A DNA stretch of 64,000 bases from Streptomyces lateritius (GTDB lineage Bacteria > Actinomycetota > Actinomycetes > Streptomycetales > Streptomycetaceae): the NCBI RefSeq assembly GCF_014649715.1, contig NZ_BMTO01000005.1, positions 177,709-241,708 of the forward strand, in the 5' to 3' direction. The position numbers and the translations under genes are program-made. The notes under the pieces were generated by a model, which did not search any database, had not been told where the DNA came from, and was given only the letters and a program-made list of their open reading frames with translations. Shown here in pieces: positions 43,997-52,205 of the stretch (position 1 is the stretch's first letter; every line of letters begins with the position of its first letter).

Positions 43997-44686
43997 GTGC
44001 CGAAAGGTGTCACCAAGCGCCGGCCACGGACCCGGGCGGCCCTGCTGCGGGCCGCCCTGGCGACCTTCGCGGAGCACGGTTTCCACGCGACCTCGATCGA
44101 GCAGATCTGCGAGCGCGCCGGCTACACGCGCGGTGCCTACTACTCGAACTTCGCCAGCAAGGAAGAACTCTTCCTCGCCCTCTTCGACGAGCACAGCGAG
44201 CGGACCGTGCGCCGGCTGGCGGAGGCGATCGACGGGCTCGCCGCCGAGGAGCACACCCTGGAACGGATCGCCGCGCTCGCCTCCCGCGTCGAGCCGGACG
44301 AACGGGACTGGTACCTGGTCACCACCGAGTTCACGCTGCACGCCATCCGCGACCCCCAGGCGGCGTGGGTGCTCGCCCGGCACGACGCCCGGCTGCGGGC
44401 CGAGATCGCGCGGGGGCTGACGAGCGTACTGCGCCGGGCGGGACGTGAACTGACGGTGGACGCCGACAGGTTCGCGAGGCTCCTGATCGCCTTGCGCGAG
44501 GGCGGCCTCGCGCAGAGCTACGTCGAACCGGAGGAGCTTCCGCCGGGCAGCCTGGAACGGGACTTCCTCGCACCGCTGCTGGAGGCGTCGACGCGGGAGA
44601 CCGCCCCGGGGGAAGCGGACCGGGCGGACGGAGCGGACACGGCCGAGGGGGCGGTCAGTCGAACAGATCCGGGTCCGACGCCGTGA
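43997..44686 (+). CDS. TetR-family transcriptional regulator
   Basis: This 229-residue regulator has the TetR helix-turn-helix (LATFAEHGFHATSIEQICER and AGYTRGAYYSNFASKEELF) and a helical ligand domain. GTG 43997 follows TGAGGAGGG. It is divergent from the FHA-ABC exporter (120 bases between starts) and so is the most likely local repressor of that operon. Its 3' end overlaps the convergent aldolase gene by 32 bases, an arrangement that could allow antisense interference. Confidence 0.9.
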   Translation: MPKGVTKRRPRTRAALLRAALATFAEHGFHATSIEQICERAGYTRGAYYSNFASKEELFLALFDEHSERTVRRLAEAIDGLAAEEHTLERIAALASRVEPDERDWYLVTTEFTLHAIRDPQAAWVLARHDARLRAEIARGLTSVLRRAGRELTVDADRFARLLIALREGGLAQSYVEPEELPPGSLERDFLAPLLEASTRETAPGEADRADGADTAEGAVSRTDPGPTP

Positions 44687-45212
44687 TCTGAGCCCACAGC
44701 GGGCGGGCCTGGAACCAGCCGGCCAGCTGCGTACCGACCTGGTCCCGCGTGATCAGCGCCGTCTCGCGGTCGATGAGCCGCGGCGTACCGGCGGCCATCG
44801 CCAACAGCTGCGCCTGGCACGAGCGCTCCATGGTGACGAACCACCAGACGGCCTCGGCGACCGAGTGCCCGACGGTGAGCAGCCCGTGGTTCTGGAGGAT
44901 GACCGCCTTATGGTCGCCGAGCGCCTTCGCGACCCGGTCGCCCTCGTCCAGCTCGTTGACCACGCCACGGTAGTCGTCGTAGATCCCGTGGTCCTCGAAG
45001 AAGGCGCACGCGTCCGGGTCGCGGACGGTGATGTGCTCGGCGACGCCCTCGGAGAACCCGAACCGCCCGAAGATCCGGAAACCGGCGGCGAGTTGCCCCT
45101 TGCGGTACCGCCGCTCCTCCTCGACCGAGTCGAAGGTGGGAGGCAGGGGGAGGGTGACGCCTTCGGGCACGGGCCCGACGGCTGCGGCGAGTGCGGGCGG
45201 GAGGGTGCTCAT
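44655..45212 (-). CDS. Class II aldolase/adducin family protein with apparent internal deletion
   Basis: The 185-residue protein begins and ends as a normal Streptomyces class II aldolase/adducin (about 250 residues): N-terminus PALAAAVGPVPEGVTLPLPP, FGRFGFSEGVAEHITVRDP, and C-terminal VILQNHGLLTVGHSVAEAVW to PDLFD. Between them, HITVRDP runs straight into DACAFFEDHGIYDDYRG, whereas full-length relatives have about 65 residues there, including the HxH zinc ligands and substrate-binding loops. The frame is kept. The enzyme would have only one of its usual metal His sites (NHG) and is probably inactive. This is either a real in-frame deletion or an assembly error. It overlaps the convergent TetR gene by 32 bases. 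Confidence 0.75.
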   Translation of the reverse strand: MSTLPPALAAAVGPVPEGVTLPLPPTFDSVEEERRYRKGQLAAGFRIFGRFGFSEGVAEHITVRDPDACAFFEDHGIYDDYRGVVNELDEGDRVAKALGDHKAVILQNHGLLTVGHSVAEAVWWFVTMERSCQAQLLAMAAGTPRLIDRETALITRDQVGTQLAGWFQARPLWAQITASDPDLFD

Positions 45213-45271
45213 GGGGCTCCTCGGAGGGCGCGGTCATGTGGCGTGGGGCGTGCGCGGTGAGGGATGCCGGA

Positions 45272-45378
45272 TGAGGGCCGCGGCCTGAGGGGGCGAGGCC
45301 TGCGGGGTGGGGCGTACCGGGTGAGGGCAGCCGGGTGAGGGCCGCGGCCTGAGGGGGTGAGGCCTGCGGCGTGGGGTG
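45272..45378. repeat. 43-bp direct repeat in the ThuA upstream region
   Basis: Copies at 45272-45314 and 45336-45378 match at 40 of 43 positions (period 64), both beginning TGAGGGCCGCGGCC. Shorter GGGTGAGG-type units around them suggest slippage within a G-rich array. It lies between the divergent aldolase and ThuA genes. Confidence 0.85.
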
Positions 45379-45463
45379 CGCCGAAAGATATAGCGGCGTA
45401 TCCGTTGGGGCAATGGATCGAGCGGCCTTGCGGCGCGCGGAGCGAGGTGGCTACGGTCCGGAT

Positions 45464-45477
45464 GGAAAGCGCTTACC
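45464..45477 (+). promoter_or_regulatory. LacI-type operator-like box before thuA-like gene
   Basis: GGAAAGCGCTTACC contains the AAGCGCTT core of LacI-family operators with partial outer symmetry. It lies 19 bases before the GTG start of the ThuA-family gene, so it could mediate sugar control. Confidence 0.4.
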
Positions 45478-45496
45478 CGGACCGAGGGGCCCGCCC

Positions 45497-46192
45497 GTGC
45501 CACAGAGGAACGTCCTGATCTACACCCGCACCGCCGGGTACCGGCACGACTCGATCCCGGCCGGCGCGGCCGCCCTCACCGAACTGGCCGGGGCGGCCGG
45601 TTTCGCCGCCGAGACGACCGAGGACCCCGGCGCCTTCACGAGCGAGCGGCTGGCCGGGTACGCGGCGGTCGTGTTCCTGTCGACGACGGGAACGGTCCTG
45701 ACGCCTGAGGGCCGTACGGCCTTCGCGACGTACGTCCTCGGCGGCGGAGGGTTCCTCGCGATCCACGCGGCGGCCAACGCGGAACCGGACTGGCCCTTCT
45801 ACGGCGACCTGCTCGGCACCCGCTTCGACGGCCACCCGGAGATCCAGCCGGGCGTGGTGTGCGTGGAGGCGCACGACCACCCGTCGACGGCGCCGCTGCC
45901 GGAACGCTGGTCCTGGACGGACGAGTGGTACAACTTCACGTCGAACCCGCGGGGGACGGGTGTACGGGTGCTGGCGCGCGCGGACGAGTCGACCTACCGG
46001 GGCGGCACCCTGGGCGCCGACCACCCCTTGGTGTGGAGCCGCGAGCTGGGCCGGGGCCGGGTCTTCTTCACGGCGCTCGGCCACGCGGCGGAGGCCTACG
46101 AGAACAAGACGTTCCGCGCCCACCTGTCGGGCGCACTGCTCTGGGCATCGGACGAGGTCCCGCCGTCCCCCGGCCCCCGCCTCCCTCGCTGA
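45497..46192 (+). CDS. ThuA-family protein (class I GATase-like fold)
   Basis: This 231-residue ThuA-like protein is related to trehalose-utilisation proteins, with a glutamine-amidotransferase-like fold: VLIYTRTAGYRHDSIPAGAA at the N-terminus, GGGGFLAIHAAAN in the nucleophile-elbow region without a Cys, and the C-terminal GRGRVFFTALGHAAEAYENK. ThuA domains are found in sugar oxidation and secreted glycan proteins, and the enzymatic reaction is not firmly established. GTG 45497 follows GAGGGG. There is no signal peptide. A LacI-like box precedes it. Confidence 0.85.
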   Translation: MPQRNVLIYTRTAGYRHDSIPAGAAALTELAGAAGFAAETTEDPGAFTSERLAGYAAVVFLSTTGTVLTPEGRTAFATYVLGGGGFLAIHAAANAEPDWPFYGDLLGTRFDGHPEIQPGVVCVEAHDHPSTAPLPERWSWTDEWYNFTSNPRGTGVRVLARADESTYRGGTLGADHPLVWSRELGRGRVFFTALGHAAEAYENKTFRAHLSGALLWASDEVPPSPGPRLPR

Positions 46193-46313
46193 CGGGCCCG
46201 GGGGCGTCGCCGCCCCGGCCGGCCGAGGCCCCGTCACCCCCTCGTACCGTCCCCGATTGCGCCGCCGCCCCGGGCGCGGGAGGGTTCCCGTGGGGGACGG
46301 CAGGAGGAGAGAC

Positions 46314-47705
46314 ATGGCCATCGCCACCGTGAATCCCGCGACCGGCGAGACACTGCGGACGTACGACGCCCACGGGGAGGAGGAGGTCGAGCGGCGCGTC
46401 GCCGCCGCGCACGAGACCTTCCGGAGGTACCGCACCACGTCCTTCGCCGAGCGCGCCCGCCTCATGCGCCGTGCCGCCGATCTCCTCGACGAGGACGCCG
46501 AGGACATCGCGCGCACGATGACCGTCGAGATGGGCAAGCCGATCACGGCCGCCCGCGCCGAGGCCGCCAAGTGCGCCAAGGCCATGCGCTGGTACGCCGA
46601 CCACGCCGAGGGGCTCCTCGCCGACGAGTACCCCGCGCAGGCCGACGTGCGTGACTCCGGCGCCGACGCCGCCCGTGTCCTCTACCGCCCCCTCGGCCCC
46701 ATCCTCGCCGTCATGCCCTGGAACTTCCCCCTCTGGCAGGTCGTCCGGTTCGCCGCGCCCGCCCTCATGGCCGGCAACACCGGCCTCCTCAAGCACGCCT
46801 CCAACGTCCCCAGGACCGCCCTCTACCTCGGCGACCTCTTCCGTCGCGCCGGGTTCCCCGAAGGCTGCTTCCAGACACTCCTCATCGGCTCCGGCGCCGT
46901 CGAAGCCGTCCTGCGCGACCGCCGGATCGCCGCCGCCACCCTGACCGGCAGCGAGCCGGCCGGCCGCTCCGTCGCCGCCGTCGCCGGCGACGAGGTCAAG
47001 AAGACCGTCCTGGAGCTCGGCGGCAGCGACCCGTACATCGTCATGCCCTCCGCCGACCTCCCCCGGGCCGTCAAGACCGCCGTCACCGCGCGCGTACAGA
47101 ACAACGGCCAGTCCTGCATCGCCGCCAAGCGGTTCATCGTCCACACCGACGTCTACGACGACTTCGCCGAACGCTTCACCGCCGCCATGAACGCTCTGAC
47201 CGTGGGAGACCCCCTCGACGAGTCGACCGACGTCGGCCCCCTCGCCACCGAGCAGGGCCGCAGCGACCTCGAAGAACTCGTCGACGACGCCGTACGCGAG
47301 GGCGCCACCGTCCTGTGCGGCGGAGGCCGTCCCGAGGACCGGCCGCACGGCTGGTACTACCTGCCCACCGTGCTCACCGGCATCACCCCCGGGATGCGCA
47401 TCCACCGGGAGGAGACGTTCGGCCCGGTCGCCACCCTCTATCCGGTGAGCGACGTCGAGGAGGCCGTCGCCGTCGCCAACGACTCCCCGTTCGGCCTGAG
47501 TTCCAACGTCTGGACCCGCGACCGCGCCGACGTCGACCTCTTCGTACGGGACCTGGAGGCCGGCGGGGTCTTCGTCAACGGCATGACCGCCTCCCACCCG
47601 GCGCTCCCCTTCGGTGGAGTGAAGCGCTCCGGCTACGGGCGCGAACTCTCCGGCCACGGCATCCGCGAGTTCTGCAACGCCACCACCCTCTGGCAGCGCA
47701 CCTGA
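46314..47705 (+). CDS. gabD: Succinate-semialdehyde dehydrogenase (NADP-type)
   Basis: This 463-residue aldehyde dehydrogenase is close to GabD/SSADH: LGPILAVMPWNFPLWQVVRF, catalytic Glu in LELGGSDPYIV, catalytic Cys in NNGQSCIAAKR, and the end VKRSGYGRELSGHGIREF. It would oxidise succinate semialdehyde from GABA or related routes to succinate. ATG 46314 has AGGAGGAG upstream. It follows the ThuA gene by 121 bases and is probably transcribed from its own promoter. The symbol is given because the sequence matches this subfamily; substrate preference is not certain. Confidence 0.88.
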   Translation: MAIATVNPATGETLRTYDAHGEEEVERRVAAAHETFRRYRTTSFAERARLMRRAADLLDEDAEDIARTMTVEMGKPITAARAEAAKCAKAMRWYADHAEGLLADEYPAQADVRDSGADAARVLYRPLGPILAVMPWNFPLWQVVRFAAPALMAGNTGLLKHASNVPRTALYLGDLFRRAGFPEGCFQTLLIGSGAVEAVLRDRRIAAATLTGSEPAGRSVAAVAGDEVKKTVLELGGSDPYIVMPSADLPRAVKTAVTARVQNNGQSCIAAKRFIVHTDVYDDFAERFTAAMNALTVGDPLDESTDVGPLATEQGRSDLEELVDDAVREGATVLCGGGRPEDRPHGWYYLPTVLTGITPGMRIHREETFGPVATLYPVSDVEEAVAVANDSPFGLSSNVWTRDRADVDLFVRDLEAGGVFVNGMTASHPALPFGGVKRSGYGRELSGHGIREFCNATTLWQRT

Positions 47706-47733
47706 CGCGTCACCCCCGCGTGGTGATTCGCCC

Positions 47734-48753
47734 TTACCTTCCCTCACCCCGCGCCCACGCCAGCACTTCCTCCGCCGGCCACGTGTTGACCACCCGCTCG
47801 GTCGGCACCCCGCACTCCTCCGCCCGCGCGCACCCGAAGATCTGCCACTCCAGCTGCCCCGGCGCGTGGGCGTCCGTGTCCACCGCGAACCAGACCCCCG
47901 CCGCCACCGCCTGCCGCAGCAGCCGGCGCGGCGGATCCAGCCGCTCCGGACGGCTGTTGATCTCCAGCGCCGTCCCGGACTCGGCGCACGCGGCGAAGAC
48001 CCGCTCCGCGTCGAACACCGACTCCGGCCGCGACCGCCCCCCGCTCACCAGGCGCCCCGTGCAGTGGCCGAGGATGTCCATCAGCGGATTGCGCACCGCC
48101 TTCACCATCCGGCGCGTCATGGCCGGCGCGTCCATCCGCAGCTTCGAGTGCACCGAGCCGACCACCACGTCCAACCGGTCGAGCAGCTCCGGCTCCTGGT
48201 CCAGCGAGCCGTCCTCCAGGATGTCGCACTCGATGCCGGTCAGCAGCCGGAACGGCGCCCACTCCTCGTTCAGCCGTGCCACCACGTCCAGTTGCTCGCG
48301 CAGCCGCTCCGGCGACAGGCCGCGTGCCACCGTCAGGCGTGGCGAGTGGTCGGTCAGTACAACCCACTCGTGACCGATCCTCGCCGCCGTACGGCCCATC
48401 TCCTCGATGGTGCTGCCGCCGTCGGACCAGTCGGAGTGCAGATGGCAGTCGCCGCGCAGCGCCGCGCGCAAGGTCTCGCCGCCCGCGACCGGCGGCACGT
48501 CGATCTCCTCCTCGAGCCGCGCCAGATAGGCCGGGACCTGCCCGGCCAGCGCCTCCTTGACCACCGCCGCCGTCTTCGGACCGATGCCCTTGACCGACTC
48601 CAGCGTTCCGGCCGCGGCGCGGCTCGCCGCCTCGCCCTCCGCCATGGCCGCGACGGCCGCCGCGGCGGTACGGAACGCCCGCACCCGGTACGAGGGGGCC
48701 TGCGCGCGCTCCAGCAGGAAGGCTATCCGGTCAAGCGCCGCTACGGGATCCAC
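47734..48753 (-). CDS. PHP-domain phosphoesterase with N-terminal HhH (PolX-like, no polymerase)
   Basis: This 339-residue protein looks like the C-terminal and HhH portions of bacterial PolX without the nucleotidyltransferase domain. The HhH/8-kDa-like region at 1-95 has SVKGIGPKTAAVVKEAL (about 53-69), and the PHP domain from about 100 has metal ligands in GDCHLHSDWSDG, TDHSPRL, GIECDI, SVHSKL and DTDAHAPGQL. PHP domains of this type are 3'-5' exonucleases or phosphatases. Its start overlaps the end of the upstream phosphatase gene by 23 bases, so both lie on one transcript, an unusual combination. Confidence 0.85.
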   Translation of the reverse strand: MDPVAALDRIAFLLERAQAPSYRVRAFRTAAAAVAAMAEGEAASRAAAGTLESVKGIGPKTAAVVKEALAGQVPAYLARLEEEIDVPPVAGGETLRAALRGDCHLHSDWSDGGSTIEEMGRTAARIGHEWVVLTDHSPRLTVARGLSPERLREQLDVVARLNEEWAPFRLLTGIECDILEDGSLDQEPELLDRLDVVVGSVHSKLRMDAPAMTRRMVKAVRNPLMDILGHCTGRLVSGGRSRPESVFDAERVFAACAESGTALEINSRPERLDPPRRLLRQAVAAGVWFAVDTDAHAPGQLEWQIFGCARAEECGVPTERVVNTWPAEEVLAWARGEGR

Positions 48754-50905
48754 CGCGCGCTCCTCCGTCCGCCCGGGCCGCCCCCGCCGTGACTCCGGTG
48801 ACCGCCGTTCCCGCCTCCTCGGCCGTCCCGGCTCTCTCGACCGTTCCAGCCCTCTCGACCGGGCCGATCTCGCACCACACCGCTTTGCCCTCGCCGCGCG
48901 GCTCCACCCCCCACCGCGACGCCAGCGCGTCGAGCAGCATCAGCCCGCGCCCCGAGGTCGCCGCCTCGCCCGGCGTACGCCGGCGGGGCCACGCACTCGA
49001 ACGGTCCTGTACCGAGAGCCGTACGCGCCGCACCGGCTCGGGCAGCACCTCCAGCGTGAGCACCGCTCCGCCCTCGGTGTGCAGCAACACGTTCACCAGC
49101 AACTCGCCGGTCAACAGCTCGGCGTCGTCCGCCAGTTCGGCCATGTCCCAGTCCCGCAGCGCCTGTCCGACCGCCGCCCGCGCGTCCGAGAGCCCCTGCG
49201 GATCCGCCTGGTGGACGTACTGATGGATGCGGGGCGCCCGCGGCGTGCCCGGGTCCGGGCTGCGCCGCAGGACGAGGAGCGCCACGTCGTCGCCCGCCCC
49301 CCACCGCTCCCACAGCCGCTCGGAGAGGTGGTCGGCGAGGGCCTCGGCCTGTGGCGGGCCGCTGCTCATCGCGGCCGACAGCTCCGCCATGCCGGACTCG
49401 ATGTCCGAACCCGGCTGCTCGACCAGTCCGTCCGTGTAGAGCACCAGCGTCTCGCCCGGTACGAGGTCGAGCCGGGTCTCCGGGAACTCCTCGTCCCCGA
49501 ACACGGTCGCGAGACCGAGCGGCAGCCCGCCCCTCAGCTTGGGTTGCCCGACGCGGCCGTCCGTGTGCCGGATGAGCGGTCCGAGATGCCCGGCGCGCAC
49601 CGCCCGCACCGTCCCGGTGCCCAGGTCCACCTGGGCGTAGGTGCAGGTGGCGAAGCGGTTGGTGTCGAGTTCGGCGAGGAAGCGCGAGGCGCGCGCCAGC
49701 ACGGTCGAGGGGGCGTGGCCCTCACCCGCGTACGCCCGCAAGGCGATCCTCAACTGGCCCATGATGGCGGCCGCGTGGGTGTCGTGGCCCTGGACGTCGC
49801 CGACCACGATCCCGACCCGGCTGCGGGGGAGCGAGATCACGTCGTACCAGTCGCCGCCGACCTGCCGTCCGCTCCACGCCGCGTGGTAGCGGACCGCGAT
49901 CTCTCCGCCGGTGATCGCCGGGATGCGGCGGGGCAGCATCGTCTCCTGGAGACCGGTGGCCAGCTCCCGTTCCTCGTCGAAGAGGAGGGCGCGCTGGAGT
50001 GACTGGGCGACGATCGCGGCGAGGCCGAGGGCGAGATTGCGCTCGTCGGCGCTGAAGGAGGTACGGCCCCGGTAGAACAGCGCCATGCCACCGAGCGAAC
50101 GGGCCTGCGCGACCAGCGGCAGGTAGCAGGCCGCCTTGAACTGCAGCCGGCCCAGATAGGGGGCGAGTTCGGGAAACTCCCGCCCCAGGGACTGGAAGGA
50201 GGACACGAACCGTGGCCGTCCGCTCAGCACGGCTTCGGCCAGCGGGAGTCCCCTGTCCAGACGGCGGCTGCGGAAGTCGTTCAGGGCGTCCAGGGACTCC
50301 CCGCTGAGCGCGATGACGTTGAGGGAGCCGTTCTCGACCAGCCCGAGCGCGAGGCCGTCGGCGCCGAGCCGGGCGAGGCCGCCCGGGCCGGTGAGGGCCG
50401 CCGTCACGTCGTCGACCGTCACCGCTCGCGACAGCGCGTGCGTGGTCCGCTCGACGATGCTCGTCTGCACCTCGCGGCGCTTCTCCAGCTCCAGTACGAA
50501 GGCGGAGTGGGTGACCTCGGCGGTGGTGTCCCGGACGATCCCCACGATCCGGTGGGCCCGCCCGTCCGCCGTCCGCAGAATCCGCGCCTGGACATGGGTC
50601 CACTGGGGTGCGCCCTCGTCCCCCTCGGTCCTGAAGTGCGCGGTGTAGGACGTCTCACCGCTGGTGATCGCGCGGCGGATCACCGCCTCGAGCCTGGCTC
50701 GCTCCTCCGGCTCAAGGCCGCCGACGAGCGAGGCCGGCCGGCTGTCGAAGCCCTCCGGGTCCAGCCCGAACACCAGCAGCCCCGCCTCGTCGACGTCGAT
50801 GGTGCCCGTGTCGAGGTCCCAGTCGAAGCTGCCGGTCCGATTCATGGCGAGCCGCTCGTTGGGCCCGATCTCGCCACTGCGCATGCGCCGGTCGTCATCG
50901 GTCAT
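48731..50905 (-). CDS. PAS-GAF-SpoIIE phosphatase with C-terminal HATPase (RsbU/RsbW-like fusion)
   Basis: This 724-residue signalling protein has a PAS domain at about 15-130 (FDWDLDTGTIDVDEAGLLVF), a GAF domain at about 150-310, a SpoIIE/PP2C phosphatase at about 320-540 (GGDWYDVISLP, VVGDVQGHD, GAGDDVALLVL) and an HATPase anti-sigma-type kinase at about 560-680 (ELADDAELLTGELLVNVLLH, and the G-box GRGLMLLDALA). Phosphatase and kinase in one chain fit partner-switching control of an anti-anti-sigma factor. The extreme C-terminus has imperfect ERAGT repeats. ATG 50905 is used. It overlaps the downstream PHP gene. Confidence 0.9.
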   Translation of the reverse strand: MTDDDRRMRSGEIGPNERLAMNRTGSFDWDLDTGTIDVDEAGLLVFGLDPEGFDSRPASLVGGLEPEERARLEAVIRRAITSGETSYTAHFRTEGDEGAPQWTHVQARILRTADGRAHRIVGIVRDTTAEVTHSAFVLELEKRREVQTSIVERTTHALSRAVTVDDVTAALTGPGGLARLGADGLALGLVENGSLNVIALSGESLDALNDFRSRRLDRGLPLAEAVLSGRPRFVSSFQSLGREFPELAPYLGRLQFKAACYLPLVAQARSLGGMALFYRGRTSFSADERNLALGLAAIVAQSLQRALLFDEERELATGLQETMLPRRIPAITGGEIAVRYHAAWSGRQVGGDWYDVISLPRSRVGIVVGDVQGHDTHAAAIMGQLRIALRAYAGEGHAPSTVLARASRFLAELDTNRFATCTYAQVDLGTGTVRAVRAGHLGPLIRHTDGRVGQPKLRGGLPLGLATVFGDEEFPETRLDLVPGETLVLYTDGLVEQPGSDIESGMAELSAAMSSGPPQAEALADHLSERLWERWGAGDDVALLVLRRSPDPGTPRAPRIHQYVHQADPQGLSDARAAVGQALRDWDMAELADDAELLTGELLVNVLLHTEGGAVLTLEVLPEPVRRVRLSVQDRSSAWPRRRTPGEAATSGRGLMLLDALASRWGVEPRGEGKAVWCEIGPVERAGTVERAGTAEEAGTAVTGVTAGAARADGGARGGSRSGA

Positions 50906-51145
50906 CCCCCCTATTGTCGAACCCGGGCCCCGCCGACGCCATGGCGGCGACACGGCGCGCCGGAGATTTCCCCGCCCGGTATCGGAGGAAGGGGAGAGCC
51001 TCGTCCGGCTCGCGCCCCCGGGTCTCGTGGGCAACCGGTGCCGGGACGGCGGAAGCCCGGGCGGGTGGCCGGGTCCGGTCCGGAATGCGGGAGTGGGGGG
51101 AGGCCAGGAGAATGGCCAGTGCCGGACGAACTAGTAGGAGGCGGC

Positions 51146-51346
51146 ATGAACGCTGAGTCCGATATGACATCTCCGGGGGAGAGCCCGACGCCCGATCGCC
51201 TCTTGCACGCCGGGTCGGAGGGCGAGTACACGGCGGAGGACCTGGTCCTCGCCTCCGGACGTGACGTGAATCCGAAGAACCTCGCGTGGGCGGAGCGCCG
51301 TATGGCGGAGAAGGGGCGCGCCTCCCTGGACGAGCTTCTGCCCTGA
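51146..51346 (+). CDS. Small hypothetical protein
   Basis: This 66-residue acidic protein is not assigned to a named family. ATG 51146 has TAGGAGG seven bases upstream, strong support for translation. The sequence ends with a helical VNPKNLAWAERRMAEKGRAS segment. There is no membrane or signal segment. It is divergent from the large phosphatase gene. Confidence 0.65.
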   Translation: MNAESDMTSPGESPTPDRLLHAGSEGEYTAEDLVLASGRDVNPKNLAWAERRMAEKGRASLDELLP

Positions 51347-51965
51347 CCGCCCGGTACAGCGGACGGCCGGTCCCCGGCCCGGCCCGTGCCGGGCCGGGCC
51401 GAAGGGCCGTGCCGTCGCTCCCTCGCGAGGGCGACCGCGCGGCTACCGACAGGCTTCGCGATGATCGAGCGCTGCGCAGAGCGTGGTGAAGACGGTGGTC
51501 ATCGGGGACGGGGCCGGTTCCGCGCCCTCAGCGCAGGTCGCATGGACGATCGCGTATCGCGTAGTGCGAGGTGTACGGCGACACGCCCCAGCCCCCGCGG
51601 GCCTGACGCGAACGAGTAGCTCGTCGCACGGCGCAGCACGGGGTCCGGACCACCGGCTCCCGCCCGTACAGGACGTGTCCCGGCCCGATCTTCGGGACCA
51701 GCCGGCCGCGGAGCGCCTCGGCCCGCACCGGAGCGGCGAGCTCCGACGGAGTGTCGTCCTCGTCTGCCGGGCGGCAGGCATGGATGCGCCGGGAGCGCAC
51801 CGCCCACCCCCAGGCTTCCGCGAGCACGGCCAGACCGCCGCGGGCCCGCTCGATGACGGGGGTTTCCTCACGCGAGAAGGCGTCGACGAGGCCGTGACCG
51901 CCGCCTCCTGCTCGCCGACGTCCCAGGCCTCCAGCGCCGCCACGGCCGCTTGCTCCGGCACGAGA

Positions 51966-52005
51966 GCGCGAGGGCGCGAGGGCGCGAGGGCGCGAGGGCG
52001 CGAAG
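51966..52005. repeat. 8-bp tandem repeat, five units
   Basis: GCGCGAGG is repeated four times, followed by GCGCGAAG. It lies in the gene-poor stretch upstream of the acyl-CoA dehydrogenase. Confidence 0.9.
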
Positions 52006-52139
52006 TGCGGGCGGTCCTCGATCGAGGTGGTCACGGCGGGCGGCTCCCCTCCGGCCCCTTCCGGCTCCCTGCGCACCCGGCCCGACGTCGGCATCCTGTG
52101 GCGCCCGCCCCCTGGAATGCCAGGGGCCTTCCGCATTTA

Positions 52140-52153
52140 TGGAACACGTTCTA
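52140..52153 (+). promoter_or_regulatory. KstR-like operator upstream of acyl-CoA dehydrogenase
   Basis: TGGAACACGTTCTA fits the actinobacterial KstR (TetR-family) pattern TnnAACnnGTTnnA and matches the palindromic TAGAACACGTTCTA at 13 of 14 positions. It is 53 bases before the ATG. KstR represses cholesterol/steroid and related lipid degradation genes in mycobacteria and rhodococci until a CoA thioester relieves it. Confidence 0.55.
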
Positions 52154-52205
52154 CCGTGGCCGCCGTCGCGCGCACGGTATCCAGGACGCCGCCACGGGAG
52201 GCCCC

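Larger units (their letters stand above)
51347..52205. other. About 860-bp gene-poor stretch
   Basis: No gene is convincing. Minus-strand frames carry protein-like but frameshifted segments between about 51600 and 52040 (for example VDAFSREETPVIERARGGLA, and AVAALEAWDVGEQEAAVTA in another frame), which may be debris of a lost gene. A tandem repeat lies at 51966-52005. The last 65 bases hold a KstR-like operator and the ribosome site of the acyl-CoA dehydrogenase. Confidence 0.5.

Noticed and set aside
51443..52136. Minus-strand reading frames as a real gene
   Set aside because: The protein-like pieces are in different frames with no good start or ribosome site; at most debris.
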